A stretch of DNA of 39,673 bases, from the IMG/VR virus record IMGVR_UViG_3300036791_000604, positions 1 to 39,673 of that record; one strand, given 5' to 3'. A program made the translations under genes and the position numbers. Each line of letters begins with the position of its first letter. Within the stretch, counting starts at the first letter, position 1. Below, piece by piece: positions 1-6,654 of the stretch. Source of the stretch: a virus. The notes beneath the pieces were generated by a model, which was given only the letters and a program-made list of their open reading frames with translations, was not told the origin of the DNA and did not search any database.

Positions 1-161
1 TGGACTAGCTTGGACTCGCTTGGACTCCCAACTAGAAACCCCTGGAAAGTCCACGTTTGTCCGGGCTAGTCCACTCCCCGCGAACGATGGGCGATATTGG
101 TTCAGCACCCTTGATCTACGGCGTTTGGGCCGTCTCCGTATCACAATCCGTATCACACGCC
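1..161. repeat. attL-like direct repeat (left copy)
   Basis: Bases 1-161 match 39417-39577 in direct orientation with only two differences (128 G versus 39544 C; 149 C versus 39565 G). The integrase ends about 100 bp inside this copy, the usual position of an attachment site. The repeat contains TGGACT at 1, 11 and 21 (10-bp steps), inverted copies (AGTCCA) at 48 and 68, and GTATCACA at 138 and 150. The repeat may continue left of the window. No tRNA is visible in it. The two mismatches argue against a simple circular-assembly overlap. Confidence 0.75.
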
Positions 162-268
162 GGCCAGCGACGAAACGGCAGACAGGCAGTCCGGTAGGGC
201 CACTCGAGGACTACGGTCCAGTTGCCATCGGCCCAGTAGACGAACCACGGTCGCGGCCACTGATTCAT
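116..268 (-). CDS. 50-aa tryptophan-rich small protein, coupled to int and ending inside attL
   Basis: An ATG at 268-266 overlaps the integrase stop as ATGA, so this tiny frame looks translationally coupled to int. It encodes 50 residues, rich in Trp and aromatics in the first half (begins MNQWPRPWFVYW). The end, ACDTDCDTETAQTP, is encoded by the repeat itself. The stop TAG at 118-116 lies in the repeat. The same C-terminal peptide is encoded by the right-hand repeat, and both base differences between copies are silent in this frame. The function is unknown. It could be a spurious frame, but the coupling and the silent changes favour translation. Confidence 0.5.
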   Translation of the reverse strand: MNQWPRPWFVYWADGNWTVVLEWPYRTACLPFRRWPACDTDCDTETAQTP

Positions 269-1344
269 GCCGGCACCGCCTCGAGCTCCGCGAAAGCCGC
301 GTGAATCTCCGCGAGTCGGCCCTCGTCTACGGCGTGGGCATACGTCGCGATCATCTTGTCCACGGTCTTCTCACTCCAGCCCGCCTGGGCCGCGATAGCC
401 GCGTTGGGGAGGTCGAGCCGCACCTTCATAAACCAGACGCCGTAATGCTTGGTCGCGACGTAAAACTCATGCTCGAGGCCGGCGCGGGCGCGAACCTGTT
501 GCCAGTAGGCGCAGAGCGTCGGCGCCGTCAGCCGATTCCCCGACTTGTTGCGAAAGACGAGCCCGCCGGTCGGATATCCCTGCACTCGCTGGAGCTCGGA
601 GAGCGCGGCCAGCGCCGGCGCCGTCAGCGCGACAACACGAGCGTGGTTTGACTTCGGCACGTCGGTCTTACCGCGATAGAAGCGTTCATCGATCAGGATG
701 CGACCGGCGCCAAAGTCGATGTTGTCCCAGCCAAGCGCGATCAGTTCGCAGGGTCGCATCAGCGTGTAGGCCGCGAACGTGAACAGAGCCCGCATTACCG
801 GCGCGTAGTCCCCCAACACGTCGCAGCCGGTGACGAGCGCGAGCATTTGATCCTCGGCCGGCGGGCGGCGGTCTTTGCGGTGCCGGCGCTGCGACAGTCC
901 GAGAAAGCGGTTGCGCTCGAGGACCTCGAGCCTGACCAAATAGTTGAACAGTTGCACGACCGCCGGGAGCATCGACGCCGGCACGCTCGCGGCGAAGTCC
1001 TCGGCCTCGACGCGAGTGATCGACGCCGGCGGCCGATCCCCAAATTCGCGGCGGAACGCCTTCAACTGGGTTCGCAGCGTGTCGATTGTCGAGCTCTTGT
1101 ACGGGCGGCCGCCACGGGCTCTCAGAGCTCCGCTCTCCATTCGGCTAAGGAATCGGTCGGCCCACGCCTCGCACGGCGCCTGCGGGCCGGAGACGAGCTC
1201 CCACGGTCGGTCGCGGCGAGCCTCGAGGACGGCTAGATCGCGGTCCCGTTTGGAGTCAAACCAGCCGAGATGATGGAACGTCTGTTTGGCGCCGGCTCGC
1301 GGGAGAATCTCGACGCGGCCGAGATATCGTTTCTTGCGGGTCAT
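265..1344 (-). CDS. int: Tyrosine-family site-specific integrase
   Basis: This 359-aa integrase would catalyse recombination between phage and host attachment sites. The start is the ATG at 1344, preceded by AAGGGAAAG; the frame is open further upstream but that part overlaps the Xis-like gene. An arm-binding-like N-terminus (MTRKKRYLGRVEILPR) is followed by a SAM-like core-binding segment at about 55-150 and the catalytic domain at about 160-345. Visible catalytic elements are Arg197 in TLMRPCEL, the box VATKHYGVW at 296-304, Gly-Trp at 322-323 and the nucleophile Tyr335 in ATYAHA. Relative to the canonical HxxRH box, His is Val and Arg is Lys; GH is GW. I recall related boxes (ATRHFGAW-like) in actinobacterial integrases, so this is probably an active subfamily rather than a dead enzyme. 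Confidence 0.93.
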   Translation of the reverse strand: MTRKKRYLGRVEILPRAGAKQTFHHLGWFDSKRDRDLAVLEARRDRPWELVSGPQAPCEAWADRFLSRMESGALRARGGRPYKSSTIDTLRTQLKAFRREFGDRPPASITRVEAEDFAASVPASMLPAVVQLFNYLVRLEVLERNRFLGLSQRRHRKDRRPPAEDQMLALVTGCDVLGDYAPVMRALFTFAAYTLMRPCELIALGWDNIDFGAGRILIDERFYRGKTDVPKSNHARVVALTAPALAALSELQRVQGYPTGGLVFRNKSGNRLTAPTLCAYWQQVRARAGLEHEFYVATKHYGVWFMKVRLDLPNAAIAAQAGWSEKTVDKMIATYAHAVDEGRLAEIHAAFAELEAVPA

Positions 1345-1376
1345 CGAAGTCTTTCCCTTCGGTGGTCCTGGCCCGG

Positions 1377-1616
1377 TCAGCGTTTCGGCGCGACCGGGCC
1401 GTTTTTGTGGGGGTCGCCACAAATCGTAGCCCGATCGCCGGCGAGCTCGAGGTGCCCGTGTTCCGCGAGCCACGGTTCGACCTCGGAGACGCGAAACTTG
1501 ATCCGGCCGAAGATCGTCGCGTGCGGCATCCCGGCGGCGACGGCTCGCTGGATCGATTTGGGCGAACACGACAGATAGGCCGCGAGCTCCCGCTTGTCGA
1601 GCCACGGCTCGCTCAC
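1377..1616 (-). CDS. Excisionase-like helix-turn-helix protein
   Basis: This 79-aa protein has the compact winged-helix layout of MerR-type excisionases: EPWLDKRELAAYLSCSPKSI, then a recognition segment and FRVSEVEPWLAEHG at 41-54. That family binds DNA near att sites and directs Int towards excision. The GTG start at 1616 is chosen because it overlaps the preceding stop as GTGA. It lies 32 bp upstream of int and would be co-transcribed with it. The last 20 residues are unstructured and basic. A longer frame from TTG at 1682 is possible but would overlap the previous gene. Confidence 0.8.
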   Translation of the reverse strand: MSEPWLDKRELAAYLSCSPKSIQRAVAAGMPHATIFGRIKFRVSEVEPWLAEHGHLELAGDRATICGDPHKNGPVAPKR

Positions 1617-1813
1617 GAGTGTTCCCGACTCGCTTGTCGAGCCCGCCACGCCGGCACCCAAACCGGGACGTGTTCCGGGCAATACGCGTCCCCCGACTTG
1701 CTGAAAAACCAGCCCTCCTCAGACGCTCGGATCGCGTCGAACTTGGACCCGCGAAAACTTGCGTCACAGTCGGGGGCACAGCAGACGGTTTGATGTTCGC
1801 TGCCGTAGGTCAC
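1613..1813 (-). CDS. Small cysteine-containing putative zinc-binding protein (66 aa)
   Basis: The GTG start at 1813 overlaps the stop of the nuclease gene as GTGA, and the stop overlaps the Xis-like start the same way. The protein shows a CCAPDC cluster near residues 11-16 and a C-terminal YCPEH at about 44-48, a plausible zinc-knuckle arrangement. It also has an aromatic EEGWFF segment. It is a short recombination-operon protein that I cannot assign to a named family. Its role is unknown. Confidence 0.65.
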   Translation of the reverse strand: MTYGSEHQTVCCAPDCDASFRGSKFDAIRASEEGWFFSKSGDAYCPEHVPVWVPAWRARQASREHS

Positions 1814-2151
1814 GAGCGCTCCCGCAACCAGAGGAGCGCGAGCAGTTCCTCGAGCTCGGTGATCGCGAGCCAAGTCGTCTGGCGATTCCAACGGTGCGCG
1901 ACCACGGGCAGGATGCCGACGCCGGCGTGGGCCGCGTCGGTGCTCGCTTGGGTCCAGCACGCCCGCAGCGCGAAATGGTCGGTCAGCTTACTTTCGATAA
2001 GCGTCGCGGCCGGTCCAAACGCGATGTCGCCGTTCCCGGCGCTGCCACTGTCGAAGTTCCGGGTCGCGTTCTCCCAGCCGGCGGCTTGGACGAGCCCGAC
2101 CACCTCGAGCTCGCCCCTGGCGCCCTTGTTCCGCGAGCGCCGGCCGCTCAT
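1810..2151 (-). CDS. PD-(D/E)XK nuclease, Holliday-junction-resolvase-like
   Basis: The 113-aa product begins MSGRRSRNKGARGELEVVGL, the RxKGxxxE N-terminus typical of archaeal-Hjc-like and phage resolvases (Glu14). It continues with NFDSGSAGNGDIAF (Asp42) and the core IESK (Glu53, Lys55), giving the E...D...ExK active site. The closing WNRQTTWLAITELEELL matches the C-terminal helix-strand of these enzymes. The family cleaves branched DNA. Here it would resolve recombination intermediates made by RecT or processed before packaging. The ATG at 2151 overlaps the upstream stop as ATGA. Length fits the family. Confidence 0.82.
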   Translation of the reverse strand: MSGRRSRNKGARGELEVVGLVQAAGWENATRNFDSGSAGNGDIAFGPAATLIESKLTDHFALRACWTQASTDAAHAGVGILPVVAHRWNRQTTWLAITELEELLALLWLRERS

Positions 2152-2519
2152 TCCCAGTCGCCAGTTTCGGGCGGGAAGGAAAAGTCCGCGCCGTCTTCGC
2201 TGTGCTGGCCGATCGCGTCGAGCAGGAGCTCGTGTTCGCGATTGAGGTGCTCGAGTAGGACGTGGCGGTGATCGATCGAGAGCTTGCGCGACCGCTCGCG
2301 GACGCGTTTGCGATAGAGCCGGTCGGCGTCCTGTCGCTTCTTCGTCCACTTGGTCAGCAGTCGCACGGCGGCCTCGGCGTCGGTCTCGTCAGAGCGACGC
2401 TCGTCGTCGTCGTCGTCGCGGTCGGCGGTCGCGGCCGGCGGGGAGCTCAGCGCCGGCACTTGGTCGGCGTCTAGGACGACGGTCGCGGCCGGCGGGTCGT
2501 CATCGAAAATGTTCGCCAT
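2148..2519 (-). CDS. Hypothetical charged protein (123 aa)
   Basis: The start is the ATG at 2519, with AAAGGTGAACA just upstream. The first 50 residues are acidic and Pro/Ala-rich with an Asp run at about 34-39. Residues 50-110 are a highly charged helical segment (WTKKRQDADRLYRKRVRERSRK...) that could bind DNA or another protein. It is the first gene after a 162-bp non-coding gap that carries an 18-bp palindrome, so it may have its own promoter. No family was recognised. Confidence 0.7.
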   Translation of the reverse strand: MANIFDDDPPAATVVLDADQVPALSSPPAATADRDDDDDERRSDETDAEAAVRLLTKWTKKRQDADRLYRKRVRERSRKLSIDHRHVLLEHLNREHELLLDAIGQHSEDGADFSFPPETGDWE

Positions 2520-2681
2520 TGTTCACCTTTCTGGTGGGGTTTGGTTGTGCGAATTCGCACAATACGAACGTCTGTTCCCCGTCCCCCCGTCCCCTTATGT
2601 CTCTACGGAGTAATACGCGCACACAAGAACCGCCTCGCGTCTGCGTTAGAACAAGGGGACACAAGTGGACACCGGGACGGG
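2520..2681. promoter_or_regulatory. Non-coding gap with an 18-bp perfect palindrome (operator candidate)
   Basis: This 162-bp gap interrupts an otherwise overlapping operon. It holds the perfect palindrome TTGTGCGAATTCGCACAA at 2545-2562, 26 bp upstream of the next start on the minus strand. It also contains repeated CTTGTGTCC-like words on the minus strand between 2648 and 2667. The palindrome looks like a dimeric repressor operator. No convincing -35/-10 pair could be fixed; a TATTGT word lies next to the palindrome. Confidence 0.55.
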
Positions 2682-3521
2682 TCATTCGGGACTTTCGGGT
2701 GGCGCCTTGGGCACCAAATAGAGACGGGCCTTCGGGTGCGGATCACCGACCCGTCGCTGTCGCGACTCGAAAAAGTGGTACTCGACGCCGACTTCCTTCC
2801 AGCGATATGTGAGGGTGCTCTGCCGAATTCGCACGTCGAGGATGCCTCGGAGGAACACGACGGACTCGCGGGCGCGAAGCCATATCTCGTTGCTCTCGGA
2901 ATCGATCAGCGCCGTCGGGTGCGCCGGCCACGGCGCCTCCGGGTTCTTGCGAATCTGCACCGCGTCGAGGTAGGAGAACTCGTTTCGCTGCCGGAGCGCG
3001 AGTAGGGCGTCGCGGCGGTCGGCCGCCCCCTTCCGAAGCGAGTGTCCCTCGAGCAACCGGGTCGCGTCCATCAGCCGGAATAGCCAGTCTCGCGCCTGCT
3101 CGAGCTCGTCCTCGCCCTCGAGCGCGGGTTGCAGGGTGCAGAGCGCCTGCCACAAATCTCCGAGCTCCTCCGGCTTTAGATGCGCCGGTCGCAACTGCCC
3201 GCCGGCGATCATCGCGACCGCCGTCCGAAGTCGCTGCCCCGACGAGGTGAGGTCGCGCTGCGTGCGCCAGCGGTAGTTGACCTCGCGGGTTCCGTTTGAG
3301 ACCGTCAGCGTGCAGGGCATATCGTGATCTTCGCCGTGCTCAAACGTGGAGACCCGCCACCCCGCCGGCGGGCGCAACACGACCGTCAACCAGTCGCGCA
3401 GCCACTCCGGGTCGTTGAGGATGTTGTCGCTCAACGCCGGAATCGAGCCCTTCGGTCGCTTCGCAGCCCAGTCGCGGCGGCTGTCGTCGTCCATCAGGTC
3501 GTCGGCGGTGACGCGAGTCAT
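2682..3521 (-). CDS. Hypothetical protein (279 aa) of the early operon
   Basis: The ATG at 3521 overlaps the previous stop as ATGA. The protein is soluble and rich in Trp and Arg. Its C-terminal third (about 205-279) has alternating strand-like segments ending KARLYLVPKAPPESPE, possibly a winged-helix module. The position between RecT/SSB genes and the resolvase suggests a DNA-metabolism role. I see no Walker, nuclease or primase motif, so no function is assigned. Confidence 0.72.
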   Translation of the reverse strand: MTRVTADDLMDDDSRRDWAAKRPKGSIPALSDNILNDPEWLRDWLTVVLRPPAGWRVSTFEHGEDHDMPCTLTVSNGTREVNYRWRTQRDLTSSGQRLRTAVAMIAGGQLRPAHLKPEELGDLWQALCTLQPALEGEDELEQARDWLFRLMDATRLLEGHSLRKGAADRRDALLALRQRNEFSYLDAVQIRKNPEAPWPAHPTALIDSESNEIWLRARESVVFLRGILDVRIRQSTLTYRWKEVGVEYHFFESRQRRVGDPHPKARLYLVPKAPPESPE

Positions 3522-3955
3522 AGCGCCCTGCGAATCTGCTCGGCGGTGCAACCGATCGAACACGGCGCGAGCTCGAGCTCGGCCGGCCCGTGTGGCGGGT
3601 CGATGAAAAGGACCGTCACCGTGCCCGCGAGGCAGACGGGGCAGAACGAATCCAGCCGGCCCACCGACGGATAGATCGGCGCGAATCCGGTTCGCTGCTC
3701 GAGCGCCCGCCAGACGCGACGAACCAGCCACGCATAGGTCCCCGGCGCCGGAGCGGGCGCCGGCTTGGGAGGTGGCGGCGCTTTCCAGCGTCGGGCCTTC
3801 GCGCTCATTGGCGGCGCGACCTTCGCGTGGCAGTCCAAACACGTCACCGCGCCGGCGGCGCACGAGTAATGAACCTCCCCGGTCGCGCCGCACTTCTCGC
3901 AAATCGGATCGCCCCAATTCAGCACCCACTCGAGCCGTAGCGGGTCACCGCTCAT
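3518..3955 (-). CDS. Zinc-finger protein with two cysteine clusters (145 aa)
   Basis: The ATG at 3955 overlaps the upstream stop as ATGA. The N-terminal half has CEKCGATGEVHYSC followed by CLDC, a likely four-to-five-ligand zinc ribbon. A proline-rich linker (PPPPKPAPAPAPG) separates it from a C-terminal region with FCPVC and CSIGC, a possible second site. Two zinc modules joined by a flexible linker suggest nucleic-acid binding. It sits between an Rpf-like gene and a larger unknown gene. The family is not recognised. Confidence 0.7.
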   Translation of the reverse strand: MSGDPLRLEWVLNWGDPICEKCGATGEVHYSCAAGAVTCLDCHAKVAPPMSAKARRWKAPPPPKPAPAPAPGTYAWLVRRVWRALEQRTGFAPIYPSVGRLDSFCPVCLAGTVTVLFIDPPHGPAELELAPCSIGCTAEQIRRAL

Positions 3956-4341
3956 AGCCACCCGGTTAGATAGGCGCACGTCCAAGCGCCGGCGCCAGCG
4001 TCGCGCCAGATTCGCCGCGCGACGATCGACTGTTGCAGCTTCGAGGCCAGATACGGGAACGCCGCGAAGACGCGGCCGCCATACGCGGCCCACGTCGAGA
4101 GCTCGATTTGATAGAGCCCGGAGCTCGAGTACGGGTGCGACTGCTCATGCACCTCACCCCGCGACTCGCACTCCACGATCGTCGCGGGGATCGCGTATCG
4201 CGACTGGCCGCCGGCGGCGGTCCAGCCACGATACGGTTCGACGCGCTCGAGCCGCGACTGCCTCGGCAGATCACTAGGACCGGCAGGGGGCCGGGGCGCG
4301 ACGATCAGACTAACAGCGAGTACCGCGACTGCGGTCGCCAT
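3952..4341 (-). CDS. Secreted Rpf/transglycosylase-like protein (129 aa)
   Basis: The protein starts with a hydrophobic export segment (MATAVAVLAVSLIVAP, residues 1-16). It then carries a compact lysozyme-like fold: IPATIVECESRG places the likely catalytic Glu, followed by SSSGLYQIELSTWAAYGG and repeated alanine helices ending AWTCA. This is the pattern of Rpf and transglycosylase-like domains, which cut peptidoglycan glycan strands. The ATG at 4341 overlaps the SSB-like stop as TAATG. Finding a secreted wall hydrolase inside a DNA-recombination operon is odd. It could act in superinfection exclusion, wall remodelling or host resuscitation. Confidence 0.78.
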   Translation of the reverse strand: MATAVAVLAVSLIVAPRPPAGPSDLPRQSRLERVEPYRGWTAAGGQSRYAIPATIVECESRGEVHEQSHPYSSSGLYQIELSTWAAYGGRVFAAFPYLASKLQQSIVARRIWRDAGAGAWTCAYLTGWL

Positions 4342-4796
4342 TAGAAGGGAATGTCATCGTCGTCAAAGACACTCGCGGCCGGCGTCGCCGCCGGCACGGG
4401 TTCCTCGACAGGAATCGCGGTTTGCACCCCCTGGGGCCGCTCGAGAACCTTGATATTCAGATAGTTGCCGTTGCGGGTGACGTTGACGAGATAGGTCGCG
4501 CCCTGTCGGTCTTTGAGCGCGTCGTCAACTTCCTCCCACGAGCCGAGCTCGGAGACCTCGATATCCAGCTTGGAGAGCAGTCGCAGGGTGAACGCCTTCG
4601 CGCCACCGTTGACGCCGTGAAACGTCGTCCAGTAATAGCGATAGTCCTCGGTCTGCCACTCGAGGATTATCAGCGTGTCGCCCGCCTGGGACGCGCCCAC
4701 CTTGGCTTTCGCGAGAATCGCGGTGTGATTACCGTCGGGCGGCTCGGCGCCGTCCCCGTCGGCCCCGGATTTGAAGTCATCGAAGTCGTCGCTCAT
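4341..4796 (-). CDS. SSB-like single-stranded DNA-binding protein
   Basis: The 151-aa protein has a central beta-rich region (HTAILAKAKVGASQAGDTLI, then EDYRYYWTTFHGV) resembling phage DUF669/OB-type single-strand-binding proteins. It closes with the acidic tail DDDDIPF typical of SSB C-termini that recruit partner proteins. It lies directly downstream of recT with an ATGA overlap, a standard phage pairing in which SSB assists RecT annealing. The start at 4796 is set by the overlap. The family label is less certain than the function class. Confidence 0.8.
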   Translation of the reverse strand: MSDDFDDFKSGADGDGAEPPDGNHTAILAKAKVGASQAGDTLIILEWQTEDYRYYWTTFHGVNGGAKAFTLRLLSKLDIEVSELGSWEEVDDALKDRQGATYLVNVTRNGNYLNIKVLERPQGVQTAIPVEEPVPAATPAASVFDDDDIPF

Positions 4797-5629
4797 TGGG
4801 TCGCCTCCTCCGGCGTGTGCTCGGCCATCGCGGCTTGGGCGGCCTCGAGGTCCTCGGCGCTGCCGGCCTCGACTGCGCGACGCCACATCGCGCCGATCAT
4901 CTTGGTACAGACCTCCGGCACGCCGTCGAAGTGAGTGCCCATCTCGAGGATGAACTTCTCGCCATCGAGGCCGATCGGCAACTTGGTCAGTCGCCTCGCG
5001 GCGAGCTCCATTTGACCGTCGTCAGCGACCTTGAGCCACGGTGAGGGCGCCGCCGGCGTGGTCGCGGGGAGGTCGATCGTCTCGGTGGCGCTCTCGAGCT
5101 CCTCGTCGCTGAGGCCGAAGTCCTCCGGAACGTAGATCGGAGCGCCCTGGACATCGGGCGCGAACCACTTGACGCCGTTGCTCATCGCCCGCGCGAACAG
5201 CATGTTGCGGGGCGTCTTAGTCCAGTTGTCGCCGCCGGCGAGCCCCTGCTTTTTCGCGTCTTCGATCGTGTACTCGCTGAGGTTGGTCTCCCCGGTCGTC
5301 TTGTCGCGAAACTCGATCGCGCAGTGCGTGTCGTCGTGCTCGAGGACCTTGTAGTCATATCGCGGGTGGGCCTTGATAGCGGCCGCGAGCAGGTTCGCGG
5401 AGAGCGTCACCTTGCCCTTGACGATGTAGATGCCGGTCATTGACGCGACCGGCCCGAAACCGAGCTCGGCGCCGGCCATTACCTTTACGGCCGCCTGGGC
5501 CGCGTCTTTGGAATCTTGAAAGAATCCACTACGCGCGAGTAGGTCTCCGAGCTCGGCCGGCGTCATCGCGTCGGTGCGGATCGCAACCCCGTTTGGCGAC
5601 TGGCGTCGCACTAGCATTTCGGTACTCAT
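4793..5629 (-). CDS. recT: RecT-family single-strand annealing protein
   Basis: The 278-aa product carries the RecT core: MTPAELGDLLARSGFFQDSK, then AELGFGPVASMTGIYIVKGK and VTLSANLLAAAIKAHPRYDY, followed by CAIEF and the basic segment KTPRNMLFARAMSNGVKWF. RecT proteins anneal complementary single strands during phage recombination and replication repair. The start at 5629 overlaps the upstream stop as ATGA. The C-terminal 90 residues are more variable. No partner exonuclease (RecE, lambda-exo or YqaJ type) is visible next to it. The 198-aa neighbour occupies that position but shows no nuclease motif. Confidence 0.88.
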   Translation of the reverse strand: MSTEMLVRRQSPNGVAIRTDAMTPAELGDLLARSGFFQDSKDAAQAAVKVMAGAELGFGPVASMTGIYIVKGKVTLSANLLAAAIKAHPRYDYKVLEHDDTHCAIEFRDKTTGETNLSEYTIEDAKKQGLAGGDNWTKTPRNMLFARAMSNGVKWFAPDVQGAPIYVPEDFGLSDEELESATETIDLPATTPAAPSPWLKVADDGQMELAARRLTKLPIGLDGEKFILEMGTHFDGVPEVCTKMIGAMWRRAVEAGSAEDLEAAQAAMAEHTPEEATQ

Positions 5630-6222
5630 TTGAATAGTTCCTCTAGGTCGGTGATTGGCGCTTGTGGGGACTCTGCCGGTCGCGAAGCAGGGAGGGCGGG
5701 TGCGCCCATTCGCGTGTCTGAGATATCCGACAGAGCCCCCGCAGTCGCGCCCTCGAGTGAAACCGAGCGAACCACCCGGAGCGGTCTTCGCTTTCGCGTC
5801 CAGGTATAGGTCGTGTCGATCATGGCTTGGGCGTCGCGCTCGAGTCTCGAGCGGAGCGCGAGCGCCGCCGTGCCACTGACGGTCGCGGTGCGTTGGATAA
5901 CGCCGGCGCCCTCCTGGGCGCGAATTCTCCCTTGCTCTTGCAGGTCCTCGAGTACGGCCTCGAGCTCGTCGGGGTCCCACTCGCGACGGTTGTCGAATTT
6001 CGCTTCGACCTCCCAGTCGCCAAAGACCGCGAGCTCCCGGCCGACTATTTTCATTCGCCGTCGAAGCTCGGCCTCGAGCGCGTTGTGCCAGCGCTTGACC
6101 TCGCTCTCGTAGCGACGCACGGCCTCGAACGCCTCCGCGAGTGCCTCCGGCGGTTGCTGCTCGAGGTGCTCGAGGACCTCGCCAGTGTCGGGGTTGACCG
6201 CGACGACGAGCTCAGTGGTCAT
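5626..6222 (-). CDS. Hypothetical coiled-coil protein upstream of recT (198 aa)
   Basis: Residues 25-75 form a charged helical stretch (EALAEAFEAVRRYESEVKRW onward). Residues 65-105 (VFGDWEVEAKFDNRREWDPD, then LEAVLEDLQEQG) look like a small beta-hairpin plus helix. The C-terminal third is low complexity and ends ITDLEELFK. The position next to recT is where phages often encode an exonuclease or a Gam-like nuclease inhibitor; the coiled-coil character would suit the latter, but this is inference. The start ATG at 6222 lies 11 bp inside the preceding gene. Confidence 0.7.
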   Translation of the reverse strand: MTTELVVAVNPDTGEVLEHLEQQPPEALAEAFEAVRRYESEVKRWHNALEAELRRRMKIVGRELAVFGDWEVEAKFDNRREWDPDELEAVLEDLQEQGRIRAQEGAGVIQRTATVSGTAALALRSRLERDAQAMIDTTYTWTRKRRPLRVVRSVSLEGATAGALSDISDTRMGAPALPASRPAESPQAPITDLEELFK

Positions 6223-6430
6223 CGATCGTCATTTGGCCGGCGATGACGGGAGACTTGGCGAGCCTTACGCAGTGATCGTGCGCGAATTCCTCACCGTGTT
6301 TTTGGCGAAGCATGATGTCGCTGCCGCCGGCGCCGCCGGGTCGGCCCCAGCCAATCACGCGGTACCACGTAAACCGCGAGTTGGGGTTGACCGCCTCGCC
6401 ACAAAATGCACACGGGCGGTCGATGCTCAC
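6212..6430 (-). CDS. Small zinc-finger protein (72 aa)
   Basis: A GTG start at 6430 overlaps the upstream stop as GTGA. The N-terminal CAFCGEAV and the later FAHDHC give a CxxC...HxxC arrangement typical of a single zinc finger. Between them is a glycine-rich segment (GWGRPGGAGGSD). Such small proteins are common in actinophage early operons and are usually uncharacterised. The product could bind DNA or RNA. Confidence 0.68.
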   Translation of the reverse strand: MSIDRPCAFCGEAVNPNSRFTWYRVIGWGRPGGAGGSDIMLRQKHGEEFAHDHCVRLAKSPVIAGQMTIDDH

Positions 6431-6654
6431 GCGACTTCTTCCTCGGGCCAGGGCGTGCCGTTGGCGTGTGGCGGCCGTGGCGGTTGGGAGTCAATGAGCC
6501 ACGACTCGATTGCGTCACTACCCTCGCGGTCGATTTGCTCCCGACGGCGGCGCCGGCGATTTTCCTTGAGTCGGTCGGCTGTGATTGCACCCCATAGGAA
6601 GAACGCCGGCGCACCCGCCACGACGCCCGCCAAAAACGCGACTGTCACTATCAC
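6427..6654 (-). CDS. Single-pass membrane protein (75 aa)
   Basis: A GTG start at 6654 overlaps the upstream stop as GTGA. Residues 1-25 (MIVTVAFLAGVVAGAPAFFL and on) form one membrane helix. It is followed by a very basic stretch (RLKENRRRRRREQ, about 28-40) and an acidic tail ending WPEEEVA. By the positive-inside rule the C-terminus should be cytoplasmic. The location between a PAS-HTH regulator and recombination genes suggests a signalling or exclusion role, but none is shown. Confidence 0.68.
   Translation of the reverse strand: MIVTVAFLAGVVAGAPAFFLWGAITADRLKENRRRRRREQIDREGSDAIESWLIDSQPPRPPHANGTPWPEEEVA

Noticed and set aside
1-161. tRNA gene as the attachment site
   Set aside because: No cloverleaf, anticodon arm or T-loop pattern (GTTCRANNC) could be built in the repeat.
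265-1779. Longer integrase from an upstream start at 1779
   Set aside because: The extra 145 residues are Arg/Pro-rich read-through of the Xis-like and zinc-protein genes on the same strand; the ATG at 1344 has a good ribosome site.
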